DNA from: Streptomyces sp. RPA4-2
Lineage (GTDB): Bacteria > Actinomycetota > Actinomycetes > Streptomycetales > Streptomycetaceae
Assembly (NCBI RefSeq): GCF_012273515.2
Contig: NZ_CP050975.2
Coordinates: 806,001-870,000, forward strand
Reading direction: 5' to 3'
DNA length: 64,000 nt
Shown here: positions 16,982 through 28,662 of the stretch, in pieces
Layout: the number at the start of each line of letters is the position of its first letter
Numbering within the stretch: the first letter of the stretch is position 1
The notes under the pieces: model-generated
What the model saw: only the letters and a program-made list of their open reading frames with translations
Told to the model about the DNA's origin: nothing
The model's database searches: none
Program-made: the position numbers and the translations under genes

Positions 16982-17479
16982 ATGAGCGACAACGTCTACT
17001 TCGACATCACCATCAACGACGAGCCCGCGGGCCGTATCGTCTTCGAGCTGTTCGACGAAGTGGTCCCCAAGACCGCGAGGAACTTCCGCGAGCTGGCCAC
17101 CGGCGAGCACGGCTTCGGCTACGAGGGTTCGGGCTTCCACCGGGTCATCCCGGACTTCATGCTGCAGGGCGGCGACTTCACCCGGGGCGACGGCACGGGC
17201 GGCAAGAGCATCTACGGCGAGAAGTTCGCCGACGAGAACTTCCAGCTCAAGCACACCAAGCCCGGTCAGCTGTCGATGGCGAACGCGGGGGCGAACACCA
17301 ACGGCTCGCAGTTCTTCATCACCACCATCGTGACCGACTGGCTGGACAACAAGCACGTCGTCTTCGGCGAGGTCGTCGAGGGCATGGACATCGTCAAGCA
17401 GGTCGAGGCTCTCGGCTCCCGCAACGGTTCCACCAAGGCGAAGATCACCATCGCGAAGTCCGGCATCGTCGGCGCCTGA
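16982..17479 (+). CDS. Cyclophilin-type peptidyl-prolyl cis-trans isomerase
   Basis: 165-residue cytoplasmic cyclophilin that isomerises Xaa-Pro bonds. The family core is complete: [20 protein letters not shown] (catalytic Arg and active-site Phe/Gln), [20 protein letters not shown], and [19 protein letters not shown] with the Trp associated with cyclosporin binding. No signal peptide. The start is ATG 16982; the short SD-like GAGGATG lies close. It probably ends at the hairpin at 17499-17555. Confidence 0.93.
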   Translation: MSDNVYFDITINDEPAGRIVFELFDEVVPKTARNFRELATGEHGFGYEGSGFHRVIPDFMLQGGDFTRGDGTGGKSIYGEKFADENFQLKHTKPGQLSMANAGANTNGSQFFITTIVTDWLDNKHVVFGEVVEGMDIVKQVEALGSRNGSTKAKITIAKSGIVGA

Positions 17480-17498
17480 CAACCACCGTTCGTCGTCT

Positions 17499-17555
17499 CC
17501 CCCGAGCCAGGCCCCGGACAGTCCGTCTGTCACACGCAGGCGCCGGGCTCGGGGG
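17499..17555 (+). terminator. Candidate terminator after cyclophilin gene
   Basis: CCCCCGAGCC (17499-17508) pairs with GGCTCGGGGG (17546-17555), a 10-bp stem with a 37-nt internal loop that can fold further, 20 bp past the stop. Confidence 0.5.
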
Positions 17556-17867
17556 CGGCCGCACATCCCGGGACGCCCCGGCCCGGCAAGGCACAGGACA
17601 GAGTGTGCGAGCCGCAGGAGAGGACTTCCGCCCGGCACCATCACGGCGAGCGGGCGGTGGTGCCGGTCGTGGTCCGGCCGGTCCGACAGCCGGGCGCGTG
17701 CCGACGACGACCGAGAAAGTCCGACGCCCCCGCCGGCACGAGAACACCCGCGGCGGACTCGCCGCGCGCCTCCCGCTCCAACAGCTCGCGCGGTCAACCG
17801 ACTTCGCCGGCGCGAACGACAACGACGTCCGCGCCCGGTGGGGCTCGCGGGCGCGGGACGGCGGGTT

Positions 17868-18128
17868 TCAGGGCTCGACGGGATGACCGCCGTCGCCGTC
17901 GACGACGATACGGTCCTCGCCCGGCTCCTCGGCTCGTTCGACCATCGTGACGTCCACCTGCCCGTCGCCCGTCGTGTCGAACTGGTAGAGGTCGGCCTTG
18001 CCGTCGCCCGTGGTGTCGGTCATCCACACATCGGGCTTCCCGTCACCATTGGTGTCGGCACTGAGGACGACATGGTGTTCGTCCCCCCGGGTTTCGATCG
18101 CTTCCGCCTGATCTTCGCCGTTGTTCAT
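17868..18128 (-). CDS. Small protein with triple DxxGDGxxD calcium-binding-like repeats
   Basis: 86 residues from ATG 18128 (an in-frame start upstream at 18155 is possible; neither has ideal SD spacing). The centre contains three tandem motifs: DTNGDGKPDVW, DTTGDGKADLY and DTTGDGQVDVT, spaced 12 residues apart. This aspartate pattern is that of EF-hand/thrombospondin type-3/FG-GAP calcium loops. No signal peptide is visible, so it may be cytoplasmic or exported by another route. The C-terminus is acidic. Similar short repeat proteins occur in Streptomyces without known function. Confidence 0.7.
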   Translation of the reverse strand: MNNGEDQAEAIETRGDEHHVVLSADTNGDGKPDVWMTDTTGDGKADLYQFDTTGDGQVDVTMVERAEEPGEDRIVVDGDGGHPVEP

Positions 18129-18250
18129 AGCGGCCGGTTGCCCGCCTCCTCGCATCCGAAACAGCCCGCGCCGCACCGTGGACCGCCGCTCATGGCGGAC
18201 ACCGGCGACTACGAAGGCACCTGCGCGGTCCGCGCTCGGGGGCTCAGGAA

Positions 18251-18264
18251 TTGAAACCGTTCAA
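18251..18264. promoter_or_regulatory. Imperfect LacI-type operator, upstream copy
   Basis: TTGAA-ACCG-TTCAA: 5-bp arms matching exactly with a CG-containing asymmetric centre, 165 bp upstream of the rhamnosidase start. It resembles the stronger site at 18394-18405, 142 bp downstream centre to centre, so looping by one tetramer is conceivable. Confidence 0.4.
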
Positions 18265-18393
18265 TCGGTCGACTCGGGAGCACCTGGGGAACCACCGAAA
18301 GCGCGTTCCGCGCTGAGGGCCCGTCAAGAAAGTCCCTGCACACTCATTGACCCTCACCCCGTGCGCCCCTACGTTCACCTAAGTCCACCGATG

Positions 18394-18405
18394 TGAATCG
18401 ATTCA
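18394..18405. promoter_or_regulatory. Perfect LacI-type operator upstream of rhamnosidase gene
   Basis: TGAATCGATTCA, a perfect 12-bp palindrome with the central CG typical of LacI/GalR-family operators, 23 bp before the GTG start at 18429. It suggests sugar-responsive repression; no lacI-type gene is in the window. Confidence 0.6.
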
Positions 18406-18428
18406 TCATTCCTACGTGAGGGGCCGTA

Positions 18429-21400
18429 GTGATCAGTAGGAGGAACATCCTGGCGGGCGCGGCGGCCACGGTGGGTGCCGTGGCCGCCGGAGCCGGACCA
18501 GCCGGGGCCGCACCGTCCGCATCCGCTCCGGCGGGGGCCCGGCACGGCGCCCCGCGCGTGACGGTGCCGACCGTCGAGTACGTTCAGCACCCCTTGGGCA
18601 TCGACGCGCAACGCCCCCGGCTGAGCTGGCCGGTGGCCTCGGACGAGCCGGGCACGCGCCAGAGCGCGTATCAGATCCGCGTCGCCTCCAGCGCCTCGGG
18701 CCTGTCGCACCCGGACGTCTGGGACAGCGGGAAGGTCACCTCCGGCGATTCCGTCCTCGTCCCCTACGCCGGCCCCCAACTGGAGCCGCGGACACGCTAC
18801 TTCTGGACCGTTCGGGTGTGGGGCGCCGACGGCCGGGCCTCCGGCTGGAGCGAGCCGTCGTGGTGGGAGACCGGTCTCATGGACACCGCGCGGTGGTCCG
18901 CGGAATGGATCTCCGCGCCCCCGGCCCTCACCGACGCGCCGTCCCTCGAAGGCAGCGCCTGGATCTGGTTCCCCGAGGGCGACCCGGCCAACAGCGCCCC
19001 GGCGGCGACCCGTTGGTTCCGTCGCACCGTCGGTCTCCCGTCCGGGATCACCGCGGCGACACTGGCCATCACCGCGGACAACGTCTACGCGGTCTCGGTG
19101 AACGGCACCGAAGTGGCCCGCACCGACCTCGCGACGGACAACGAGGGCTGGCGCCGTCCGGCCGTCGTCGACGTTCTCGCCCAGGTGCGTTCCGGCCAGA
19201 ACGTCCTCGCGATCTCGGCGACCAACGCGAGCGAGGGACCCGCCGGCCTGGTGGCCGTCCTCACTCTCCACACCGCCTCCGGCGAGCAGCGGATCCTGAC
19301 CGACGCCTCCTGGAAGTCGACGGACCAGGAACCCTCCGGCACCTGGCGCGAAGCCGGTTTCGACGACAGCGCCTGGCCCGCGGCGAAGGAGGCCGCCGCG
19401 TGGGGAGCCGGGCCGTGGGGCAGGGTCGTCCCCGCGTCGTACGCCGCCAACCAGCTGCGGCACGAGTTCAGGCTGCCCCGTAAGAAGGTCTCCCGCGCGC
19501 GCCTGTACGCCACGGCTCTCGGCCTGTACGAAGCCCACCTCAACGGCCGCCGCGTGGGCCGCGACCATCTCGCTCCCGGCTGGACCGACTACCGCGAACG
19601 CGTCCAGTACCAGACGTACGACGTCACCACGCTGCTGCGGTCGGGCGGCAACGCCCTCGGTGTGTACGTGGCGCCGGGCTGGTACGCGGGCAACGTCGGC
19701 ATGTTCGGGCCCCACCAGTACGGTGAACGTCCCGCGCTGCTGGCGCAGTTGGAGGTCGAGTACGCGGACGGGACGAGCGAGCGGATCACCTCGGGGCCGG
19801 ACTGGCGGGCCACCTCCGGGCCGATCGTCGCCGCCGACCTGCTGGGCGGTGAGACGTACGACGCGCGCAAGGAGACCGCCGGCTGGACCTCTCCCGGCTT
19901 CGACGACCGGACGTGGCTCGCCGTCCGCGGCGCGGGCGACGCCGCTCCCGCCCGGATCGTCGCTCAGGTGGACGGCCCGGTCCGGGTGGCCGAGGAACTC
20001 GCGGTCAAGAAGGTGACCGAACCCGAGCCGGGCGTCTTCGTCCTCGACCTGGGCCAGAACATGGTCGGCTCCGTGCGCCTGCGGGTCTCCGGCAAGGCGG
20101 GAGAGACCGTACGTCTGCGGCACGCCGAGGTCCTCAACCCGGACGGCACCCTCTACACCGCGAACCTGCGTACCGCAGCGGCGACCGACACGTACACCCT
20201 CAAGGGCGGCGGCGAGGAGACGTACGAGCCCCGCTTCACCTTCCACGGCTTCCGCTACGTCGAGCTGACCGGATTCCCCGGGACTCCCTCGGCGAAGGCC
20301 GTGACCGGCCGCGTCATGCACACGTCCGCGCCCTTCACCTTCGAGTTCGAGACGAACGTCCCGATGCTCAACCAGCTGCACAGCAACATCACTTGGGGTC
20401 AGCGCGGCAACTTCCTCTCCGTCCCGACGGACACACCCGCGCGCGACGAACGGCTGGGCTGGACCGGTGACATCAACGTCTTCGCGCCGACCGCGGCCTA
20501 CACGATGGAGTCGGCCCGCTTCCTCAGCAAGTGGCTCGTCGACCTGCGCGACGGGCAGACGGCGGACGGCGCGTTCACGGACGTGGCGCCCATGGTCGGC
20601 ACGGTCGGCAACGGCGTCGCGGGCTGGGGCGACGCGGGCGTCACGGTTCCCTGGTCCCTGTACCAGGCGTACGGGGACCGTCAGGTGCTCGAGGATGCCT
20701 GGCCGTCCGTCCGGTCCTGGCTGAAGTACCTGGAGAAGAACAGTGACGACCTCTTGCGGCCGGCCAATGGATACGGCGACTGGCTGAACGTCGACGACGA
20801 GACGCCGAAGGACGTCATCGCCACCGCGTACTTCGCGCACAGTGCCGACCTCGCGTCCCGGATCGCCCGGGAGATCGACGAGGACGCCGCCCCCTGGCTC
20901 GATCTCTACGGTCGGACAAGGGAGGCGTTCCGGAAGGCCTATGTCACCGACGACGGCAGGGTGAAGGGTGACACGCAGACGGCGTATGTCCTCGCCCTGT
21001 CGATGAACCTGCTGCCGGACTCGCTGAGAAAGGCCGCGGCCGACCGTCTCGTCGCCCTGATCGAGGCCAAGGACTGGCATCTGTCGACGGGCTTCCTCGG
21101 TACGCCCCGGCTGCTTCCCGTCCTCACCGACACGGGGCACACCGACGTCGCCTACCGGCTGCTGCAGCAGCGCTCCTTCCCCAGTTGGGGCTACCAGATC
21201 GACAAGGGATCCACCACGATGTGGGAACGCTGGGACTCCATCAAGCCCGACGGGACCTTCCAGACACCGGACATGAACTCCTTCAACCACTACGCCTACG
21301 GCTCGGTCGGCGAGTGGATGTACACGAACATCGCGGGCATCGCGGCGGGCCGCCCCGGGTACCGCGAGATCGTCGTACGGCCCCGGCCGGGCGGCGACGT

Positions 21401-21635
21401 CACCTCCGCCCGCGCCACGTTCACCTCGGTCTACGGCCCGGTGTCCACACAGTGGCGTACGCGGTCCGGCCACTTCGCCCTGACCTGCAGCGTGCCTCCC
21501 AACACGACCGCGGAGGTGTGGATCCCCGCTGCCGACCGGAGGGCGGTCACCCACGACCACGGCACCTTCCTGCGCGAGGAGGACGGCTGCGCGGTGTACC
21601 GGGTCGGCTCCGGCACCCACCGCTTCAGCGCGTGA
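18429..21635 (+). CDS. Exported GH78 alpha-L-rhamnosidase
   Basis: 1068-residue glycoside hydrolase family 78 enzyme that removes terminal alpha-L-rhamnose from plant glycosides or polysaccharides outside the cell. The N-terminus MISRRNILAGAAATVGAVAA is a twin-arginine signal. Beta-sandwich modules follow (carbohydrate-binding N-terminal parts around residues 160-430), then the (alpha/alpha)6 catalytic barrel carrying DTPARDERLGWTGD near residue 675 with the putative general acid region, and a C-terminal beta domain. The start is GTG at 18429, with GAGGGG upstream. LacI-type palindromes upstream imply carbohydrate control. The gene stands alone; no transporter is adjacent. Confidence 0.92.
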   Translation: MISRRNILAGAAATVGAVAAGAGPAGAAPSASAPAGARHGAPRVTVPTVEYVQHPLGIDAQRPRLSWPVASDEPGTRQSAYQIRVASSASGLSHPDVWDSGKVTSGDSVLVPYAGPQLEPRTRYFWTVRVWGADGRASGWSEPSWWETGLMDTARWSAEWISAPPALTDAPSLEGSAWIWFPEGDPANSAPAATRWFRRTVGLPSGITAATLAITADNVYAVSVNGTEVARTDLATDNEGWRRPAVVDVLAQVRSGQNVLAISATNASEGPAGLVAVLTLHTASGEQRILTDASWKSTDQEPSGTWREAGFDDSAWPAAKEAAAWGAGPWGRVVPASYAANQLRHEFRLPRKKVSRARLYATALGLYEAHLNGRRVGRDHLAPGWTDYRERVQYQTYDVTTLLRSGGNALGVYVAPGWYAGNVGMFGPHQYGERPALLAQLEVEYADGTSERITSGPDWRATSGPIVAADLLGGETYDARKETAGWTSPGFDDRTWLAVRGAGDAAPARIVAQVDGPVRVAEELAVKKVTEPEPGVFVLDLGQNMVGSVRLRVSGKAGETVRLRHAEVLNPDGTLYTANLRTAAATDTYTLKGGGEETYEPRFTFHGFRYVELTGFPGTPSAKAVTGRVMHTSAPFTFEFETNVPMLNQLHSNITWGQRGNFLSVPTDTPARDERLGWTGDINVFAPTAAYTMESARFLSKWLVDLRDGQTADGAFTDVAPMVGTVGNGVAGWGDAGVTVPWSLYQAYGDRQVLEDAWPSVRSWLKYLEKNSDDLLRPANGYGDWLNVDDETPKDVIATAYFAHSADLASRIAREIDEDAAPWLDLYGRTREAFRKAYVTDDGRVKGDTQTAYVLALSMNLLPDSLRKAAADRLVALIEAKDWHLSTGFLGTPRLLPVLTDTGHTDVAYRLLQQRSFPSWGYQIDKGSTTMWERWDSIKPDGTFQTPDMNSFNHYAYGSVGEWMYTNIAGIAAGRPGYREIVVRPRPGGDVTSARATFTSVYGPVSTQWRTRSGHFALTCSVPPNTTAEVWIPAADRRAVTHDHGTFLREEDGCAVYRVGSGTHRFSA

Positions 21636-21719
21636 CGCGCGGGGCCCGGCCGCGCCCTCGGGGCAAGCCCGGCTCCGGCCCTCACTTCCCGGTTCGCGCG
21701 ACCGCGGAGTGAAGCGGTA

Positions 21720-21760
21720 GGGAGAGGGCTCCGGGTCGTCAAGATCCGGGGCCCTCCCCC
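21720..21760 (+). terminator. Terminator after rhamnosidase gene
   Basis: A 15-bp stem with one mismatch and one G-T wobble (21720-21734 with 21746-21760), 11-nt loop, 85 bp past the stop. Confidence 0.6.
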
Positions 21761-21946
21761 TGCGCGGCTGGCCTTCCGCGCCCTCCTGGAGGGTGCCCTG
21801 GCGAACTCGCCGGATCTGCTGCCCGGGGGAACACACGGGGGTCGAGTAGCCGTCCCTCGCACACACAAATAGCCTGGTACCAGGCGATCCGACCGGTCAG
21901 GACGCCGGGCGCCCCCTGGGGGATGCCTTCTCGTGAGGAGTCCAAC

Positions 21947-22387
21947 GTGATGTCCACGCTCCGCTCTCACACCGCCCGCGCGCTCGCCGCGGGTGCCCTG
22001 TCCGCCGCCCTGCTGTCCGCCGGCACAGCCGGCGCCTTCGCCGCCGACGGGCAGACCGCCGTCTCGAACCCCCGTCTCACCAGGGCCGACACCACGAAGG
22101 CCGTACCGTCCGACAAGGGCTCGATCACCATCAAGGCCGACAAGACACAGGTGAAGGCGGGAGAGTCGGTCACGTTCACCGGACGCTCCAAGGGCCTGAA
22201 GATCCACACCAAGGTGACGCTCCAGCACAAGAAGGACGGCAAGTGGAACTCGCTGAAGGCGAGCACCACCGTCAAGAACGGCAGCGGCTACACCCTGAAC
22301 GCCAAACTCAACACCAAGGGCAAGGAACAGCTGCGCGTCATGGCGGACAAGACCGCCTCACCGACCGTCACCGTCACCGTGAAGTAG
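21947..22387 (+). CDS. Small secreted Ig-like protein
   Basis: About 146 residues. A signal peptide (RALAAGALSAALLSAGTAGAFA) is followed by a single beta-rich domain of about 85 residues: SITIKADKTQVKAGESVTFT, KVTLQHKKDGKWNSLKAS, and a C-terminal PTVTVTVK strand. This is a bacterial Ig-like/surface-domain pattern, lysine-rich. Either GTG 21947 or ATG 21950 fits the GAGGAG at 21935-21940. Function unknown; it is probably cell-wall associated or released. Confidence 0.7.
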   Translation: MMSTLRSHTARALAAGALSAALLSAGTAGAFAADGQTAVSNPRLTRADTTKAVPSDKGSITIKADKTQVKAGESVTFTGRSKGLKIHTKVTLQHKKDGKWNSLKASTTVKNGSGYTLNAKLNTKGKEQLRVMADKTASPTVTVTVK

Positions 22388-22473
22388 CCCGGCCCGGTCA
22401 CGCCGCTGACCATGATCCGAGGCGCCGATTCCGCTGCCGCGCTGCCACGGTGCACGCCGCCCGCGAGAAGCGG

Positions 22474-22534
22474 GTCAGGCGGGGCGCCGCACTCCGGGCC
22501 GACTCGGCCGTCGAACCGCTCACCCCCGCCTGAC
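22474..22534. terminator. Convergent terminator between Ig-like and CAP genes
   Basis: GTCAGGCGGGG (22474-22484) pairs with CCCCGCCTGAC (22524-22534), an 11-bp perfect stem enclosing sequence that can form an inner stem. It lies between two converging genes. Confidence 0.5.
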
Positions 22535-22561
22535 CGCATCGGCGCCGATCGTGTCAGTGGG

Positions 22562-23122
22562 TCACAGGGCGCCGCGAGGAGCCGGTCGGCGGGCCGTGCC
22601 GAAGTCCTGGGTCCAGTAGCTGCCGGGCTGTGCGAGGCCGACGCCGATCTCCCTGAACTCGCACGTCAGGATGTTGTGTCTGTGGCCGGGGCTGGACATC
22701 CAGGCCGCCATGACCGCGGCGGAAGTGGAGTATCCGTACGCGACGTTCTCGCCGTACGCACTCCAGTCGAAGCCGGCACGCGCGATCCGCCGGCCCGGAC
22801 CGGAACCGTCGGATCCCCAGTGCGACATGTTCCGGTGGCGCGCCATGTCCGCACTGTGGCGACGAGCGGCCTTCGAAAGTTTCGTGTTCAGGGTCACCGG
22901 GGAGCAACCGGCCCTGTCACGGGCCCTGTTGACCAGGACCACGACATGAGCCACGGCCATGGATACGGGGGCCGCCGCGTGAGGGGCGCTCACGGGTACC
23001 GCACTCCCGGGCCCCCGCCCCTCCGGGTATGCCATGGCGGCGGACGGTATCGCCAACGCGCCCAGCGCGACCGCGGCGACGGCCGCCGTCCCATGGCGGA
23101 TCTTCCTGCCGTGCTTCCTCAA
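22562..23122 (-). CDS. Secreted CAP-domain (SCP/PR-1) protein
   Basis: About 186 residues from TTG 23122 (SD CGAGG five bases before). The signal peptide (TAAVAAVALGALAIPSAAMA) is followed by a CAP domain: VVVLVNRARDRAGCSPVTLN, ARRHSADMARHRNMSHWGSD, YGENVAYGYSTSAAVMAAWM, SSPGHRHNILTCEFREIGVG. The two His and Glu of the CAP tetrad are visible (MSHWG, GENVA, GHRHNI), and two Cys may pair. Bacterial CAP proteins are extracellular; their activity is mostly unknown. Confidence 0.85.
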   Translation of the reverse strand: MRKHGRKIRHGTAAVAAVALGALAIPSAAMAYPEGRGPGSAVPVSAPHAAAPVSMAVAHVVVLVNRARDRAGCSPVTLNTKLSKAARRHSADMARHRNMSHWGSDGSGPGRRIARAGFDWSAYGENVAYGYSTSAAVMAAWMSSPGHRHNILTCEFREIGVGLAQPGSYWTQDFGTARRPAPRGAL

Positions 23123-23549
23123 ACGAACCTCGCTGGATGGTCGCGGAACTCTCCGGTGGGCACGTGATGGCCGGAGCCTGTGTGAGTGAGGGCAACGAGC
23201 ATCACTCCTACCCGCCCCCGTGGCACACGACGACGCCCGCATCGGGTGCGCGGGGGCGCGGGCCCGGCTCGCGGGAGCGTGACGCCGGCCTGTGCGTCCT
23301 CAGGACGCCCTGTACAGGCGACGGGAGTCGTGATCCGGTGCGGCCGGCCAACCGGGCGCGAACGCGCACTTGTTGAGGGATGACGACGCCGGGCGACTTC
23401 TACAGCGATGTTGATTCACACCGAGGAGGACGCGTGGTCACCGCGTCCCTGGCAGCGTGGGACTGAGCGCGGTCGCGGCGAAGTCCGCCCGGTCCGCCGG
23501 GCGGAGGCACGACACATGGGAAAGGCGGCCCCCCTCGGGGGCTCGCCGG
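23123..23549. other. Intergenic stretch, nothing recognised
   Basis: 427 bp between the CAP gene start and the terD-family terminator. No frame with domain similarity, no clear repeat. It should contain the CAP gene promoter near 23130-23170. Confidence 0.4.
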
Positions 23550-23590
23550 GGGCGGGGGTGAGGACCACCTCACGGTCCCGACCCCCGCCC
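23550..23590 (-). terminator. Terminator after terD-family gene
   Basis: A 10-bp stem GGGCGGGGGT/ACCCCCGCCC (23550-23559 with 23581-23590) whose loop contains a second inverted repeat, 15 bp beyond the stop. Confidence 0.7.
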
Positions 23591-23604
23591 TGGCACGACG
23601 CTCG

Positions 23605-24180
23605 TCAGACGTTGACGCCGAAGTCGGCGGCTATCCCGGCCAGGCCGGAGGCGTACCCCTGGCCCACCGCGCGGAACTTCCACTCCGTGCCGTTGCGGTA
23701 CAGCTCCCCGAAGACCATCGCGGTCTCCGTCGAAGCGTCCTCGGACAGGTCGTAGCGGGCGAGTTCGGTGCCGCCGGCCTGGTTGACCACCCGGATGAAG
23801 GCGTTACGGATCTGTCCGAAGCTCTGTCCACGGGACTCGGCGTCGTGGATCGACACGGGGAAGACGATCCTGTCGACGTCGGCGGGTACGGCGGCGAGGT
23901 TCACCTTGACGCTCTCGTCGTCGCCCTCGCCCTCACCGGTCAGGTTGTCGCCGGTGTGCTCGACGGAACCGTCCGGGCTCTTCAGGTTGTTGTAGAAGAC
24001 GAAGTGCTGGTCCGAGACGACCTTGCCCGACGCGTTCAACAGGAGCGCGGAGGCGTCCAGGTCGAAGTCGGCGCCGGTGGTGGTCCGCACGTCCCAGCCC
24101 AGCCCCACCAGCACCGCGGTCAGACCCGGCGCCTCCTTGCTCAGCGAGACGTTGCCGCCCTTGCCCAGGGAAACACCCAT
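23605..24180 (-). CDS. TerD-family stress protein
   Basis: 191-residue TerD/TerE-like protein ([20 protein letters not shown]). These cytoplasmic proteins bind calcium and are linked to tellurite resistance, phage or stress response and, in Streptomyces, to morphology. The acidic metal-binding motifs are present: [13 protein letters not shown] and [10 protein letters not shown], with [20 protein letters not shown]. Length and sequence are typical. ATG 24180 follows GGAGGGATCGACC. It stands alone here rather than in a ter operon. A TCTACA-N4-TGTAGA palindrome lies 58 bp upstream. Confidence 0.92.
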   Translation of the reverse strand: MGVSLGKGGNVSLSKEAPGLTAVLVGLGWDVRTTTGADFDLDASALLLNASGKVVSDQHFVFYNNLKSPDGSVEHTGDNLTGEGEGDDESVKVNLAAVPADVDRIVFPVSIHDAESRGQSFGQIRNAFIRVVNQAGGTELARYDLSEDASTETAMVFGELYRNGTEWKFRAVGQGYASGLAGIAADFGVNV

Positions 24181-24237
24181 GGTCGATCCCTCCACGTAGT
24201 CGGTCGGTTCGGGTCCGCCGAACGAACCCCGTCAGAA

Positions 24238-24253
24238 TCTACAACAATGTAGA
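24238..24253. promoter_or_regulatory. Palindrome upstream of terD-family gene
   Basis: TCTACA-ACAA-TGTAGA, perfect 6-bp arms, in an AT-rich patch 58 bp upstream of the start. TACA-Nx-TGTA resembles BlaI/MecI-type operators, but the regulator is not known. Confidence 0.45.
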
Positions 24254-24450
24254 AATCACAGCGGAGGCGGCGCACACCACCGCGCCGACGGTGCGGCACT
24301 CGAGAGACCCGAGGTGGCGGTGGGGTGTTGAACGCCGCGCCGGCCGGGAGCGTAACTCCCTCGACAACTGCGTAGAGTTCAAGGCTCACGTGGCCGGACG
24401 GTCGTGAACAGGGTGGCCGCGGAGCGGACGATCGGGCCGGAGGTGGTCGG

Positions 24451-25818
24451 GTGGGGCAGCGGGGCGTACAGCGATCGGGGGGTACGCGCACGGGGCGACG
24501 CCGAACACTGTTGTGGATGGCGGGAGTTCTGTCGGCGATACTCCTCGCCGTCGCCGGTGTCGGCGCGTGGGTCTACAAGGATCTCAACGACAACATCCAG
24601 GCGGCGGACCTCGACAACAAGCTCGGTGAGGGCCGGCCCGCCAACCTCAGTCCGGGCTCCAAGAACATCCTGCTCGTCGGTTCGGACACCCGCGCGGGCG
24701 GCAACGCCAAGTACGGCAAGGGGCTGACGACCATGCAGTCGGACACCCTGATGGTGCTGCACATCGCCGCCAGCCGGAAATGGGCCACCGCCGTGTCCTT
24801 CCCCCGCGACTCCTGGGTCCGGATCCCGGCCTGCGACAAGGGCGACGGCAGCACGTCCACCGTCCACCGCTTCAAGATCAACGAGGCGTTCGCGATCGGC
24901 GGGAGCAACGGGAAGGTCGCCGACGCCGCCGCCTGCACCATCAAGACGGTCGAGCGGAACACCGGGCTGCGCATCGACCACTTCATGTCCATCGACTTCC
25001 AGGGCTTCAAGGGCATGGTCAACGCGCTGGGCGGTATCGAGGTCTGCCCCAAGGAGGCCATCCACGACACCAAGGCCCGTCTCGACCTGAAGGCCGGCTG
25101 CCAGACCATCAAGGACGAGAAGGCACTCGGTTACGTACGCGCCCGCTACAGCGTCGGTGACGGCTCCGATCTCGGACGCATCGGCCGCCAGCAGGAGTTC
25201 ATGCAGGCCCTCGCCGAGAAGGCGCAGTCGAAACTCACCAGTCCCAGTTCCCTGTACGGCTTCCTGCAGTCGGCGACCAAGTCGCTCACCACGGACGGGG
25301 ACCTGGCCGGCATCAAGCCTCTCTACGGCCTGGCCTCCCAGGTCAAGGGCATCCCCAGCGACCGCCTCGCCTTCCTGACCGTGCCGAACTACCCGCGCGA
25401 GGCCGACGCGCCCACCGACCGGGCCAACGTCGTGTGGCAATACCCGCAGGCCACCGACCTGTTCACCGCACTGGCCAAGGACCACGAAGTCAGCAAGAAG
25501 CAACTCCAGGCGGACACCGAGGACTTGGTGTACGCGTCGTCCGTACGCGTCCAGGTCCTCAACGGAACGGGTGTCGGTGGGCGAGCCGCGGCCGTCGCGG
25601 AGCAGCTCCGCGAGGTGGGCTTCACCGTCGTCGCCACCGGAAACGCGCCCTCTCCCGTCCGCACGACGACGGTCAGCCACCCGCGGGGACTCGACCGGCA
25701 GGCCGCCGTGCTCGTCTCCCGGCTCCCCGGGGTCTCCGCGGAGCGGAACAGCACGGCGACGGGCGGCGCGGTGACCCTGGTGGTCGGCCCGGACTTCAAG
25801 CTCGACGCCGTCCGCTAG
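24451..25818 (+). CDS. LytR-CpsA-Psr (LCP) family protein with LytR_C domain
   Basis: 455-residue membrane-anchored enzyme of the LCP family, which attaches glycopolymers such as teichoic acids or arabinogalactan-like polymers from lipid carriers to peptidoglycan. The cytoplasmic N-tail has many basic residues. A single membrane helix follows (WMAGVLSAILLAVAGVGAWV), then the extracellular LCP domain: NILLVGSDTRAGGN, SDTLMVLHIA, TAVSFPRDSWVRIP, RARYSVGDGSDLGRIGRQQE. The LytR_C domain lies near residues 365-452 (VRVQVLNGTGVGGRAAAVAE). GTG 24451 has GGAGG upstream. The conserved Arg and Asp residues for pyrophosphate binding are retained. Confidence 0.92.
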   Translation: MGQRGVQRSGGTRTGRRRTLLWMAGVLSAILLAVAGVGAWVYKDLNDNIQAADLDNKLGEGRPANLSPGSKNILLVGSDTRAGGNAKYGKGLTTMQSDTLMVLHIAASRKWATAVSFPRDSWVRIPACDKGDGSTSTVHRFKINEAFAIGGSNGKVADAAACTIKTVERNTGLRIDHFMSIDFQGFKGMVNALGGIEVCPKEAIHDTKARLDLKAGCQTIKDEKALGYVRARYSVGDGSDLGRIGRQQEFMQALAEKAQSKLTSPSSLYGFLQSATKSLTTDGDLAGIKPLYGLASQVKGIPSDRLAFLTVPNYPREADAPTDRANVVWQYPQATDLFTALAKDHEVSKKQLQADTEDLVYASSVRVQVLNGTGVGGRAAAVAEQLREVGFTVVATGNAPSPVRTTTVSHPRGLDRQAAVLVSRLPGVSAERNSTATGGAVTLVVGPDFKLDAVR

Positions 25819-25853
25819 CGGGCCGAACCGTGTGGGACGCGCCGGATCAGCCG

Positions 25854-25893
25854 CGCGGGACGAGCCGTGCCGGAGGAGACAGCTCGTCCCGCG
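25854..25893. terminator. Convergent terminator, LCP and UvrA-like genes
   Basis: Perfect 12-bp stem CGCGGGACGAGC/GCTCGTCCCGCG (25854-25865 with 25882-25893), 16-nt loop, between convergent genes. Confidence 0.75.
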
Positions 25894-25924
25894 GGGCCGG
25901 CCGGTCGCGCGTCCGGGGCCTCGG

Positions 25925-28312
<2,388 letters not shown>

Positions 28313-28662
28313 CGTGTCTCCATCTGTCGCGCGGGGCCGCGCTCACGGTCCCGGTCGGCGTCGCCCGGCTCGATCTAACCACCTTCGGCTGCTACGTCCG
28401 GTTCGCTTCCGCTCCGGCCCGTGGGCCCCGGATCCCGGCCGCGCGGGGTGTCGCCGGGGCGTCCGGGCCGCCCTCGGCCGATGCGTCGTGCCGGAGGAAG
28501 CCCGTGCGCGGGGTGGCGCCCATGACCGTCACGCTAGCCGTGGCTCGCGGGTCCGGGCTTCTCGATTCCTGATCGATCCGGTTGCCGGGGGGAAGCACGC
28601 GCTGCCCGGCGGGTCCTGCGACGGACCGTGCGGGCGGCCGACCGGTACACCGGGGCCGGCGG
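28313..28662. other. 350-bp intergenic region
   Basis: Upstream of the UvrA-like gene and downstream of the small Cys-rich gene. Presumably contains the UvrA-like promoter. No gene, repeat or hairpin I can support. Confidence 0.4.

Noticed and set aside
18375..21866. A 1163-codon open frame on the minus strand across the rhamnosidase gene
   Set aside because: It is the antisense of a gene with clear GH78 motifs; its Gly/Arg/Val-rich translation is what high-GC DNA gives in the reverse frame.
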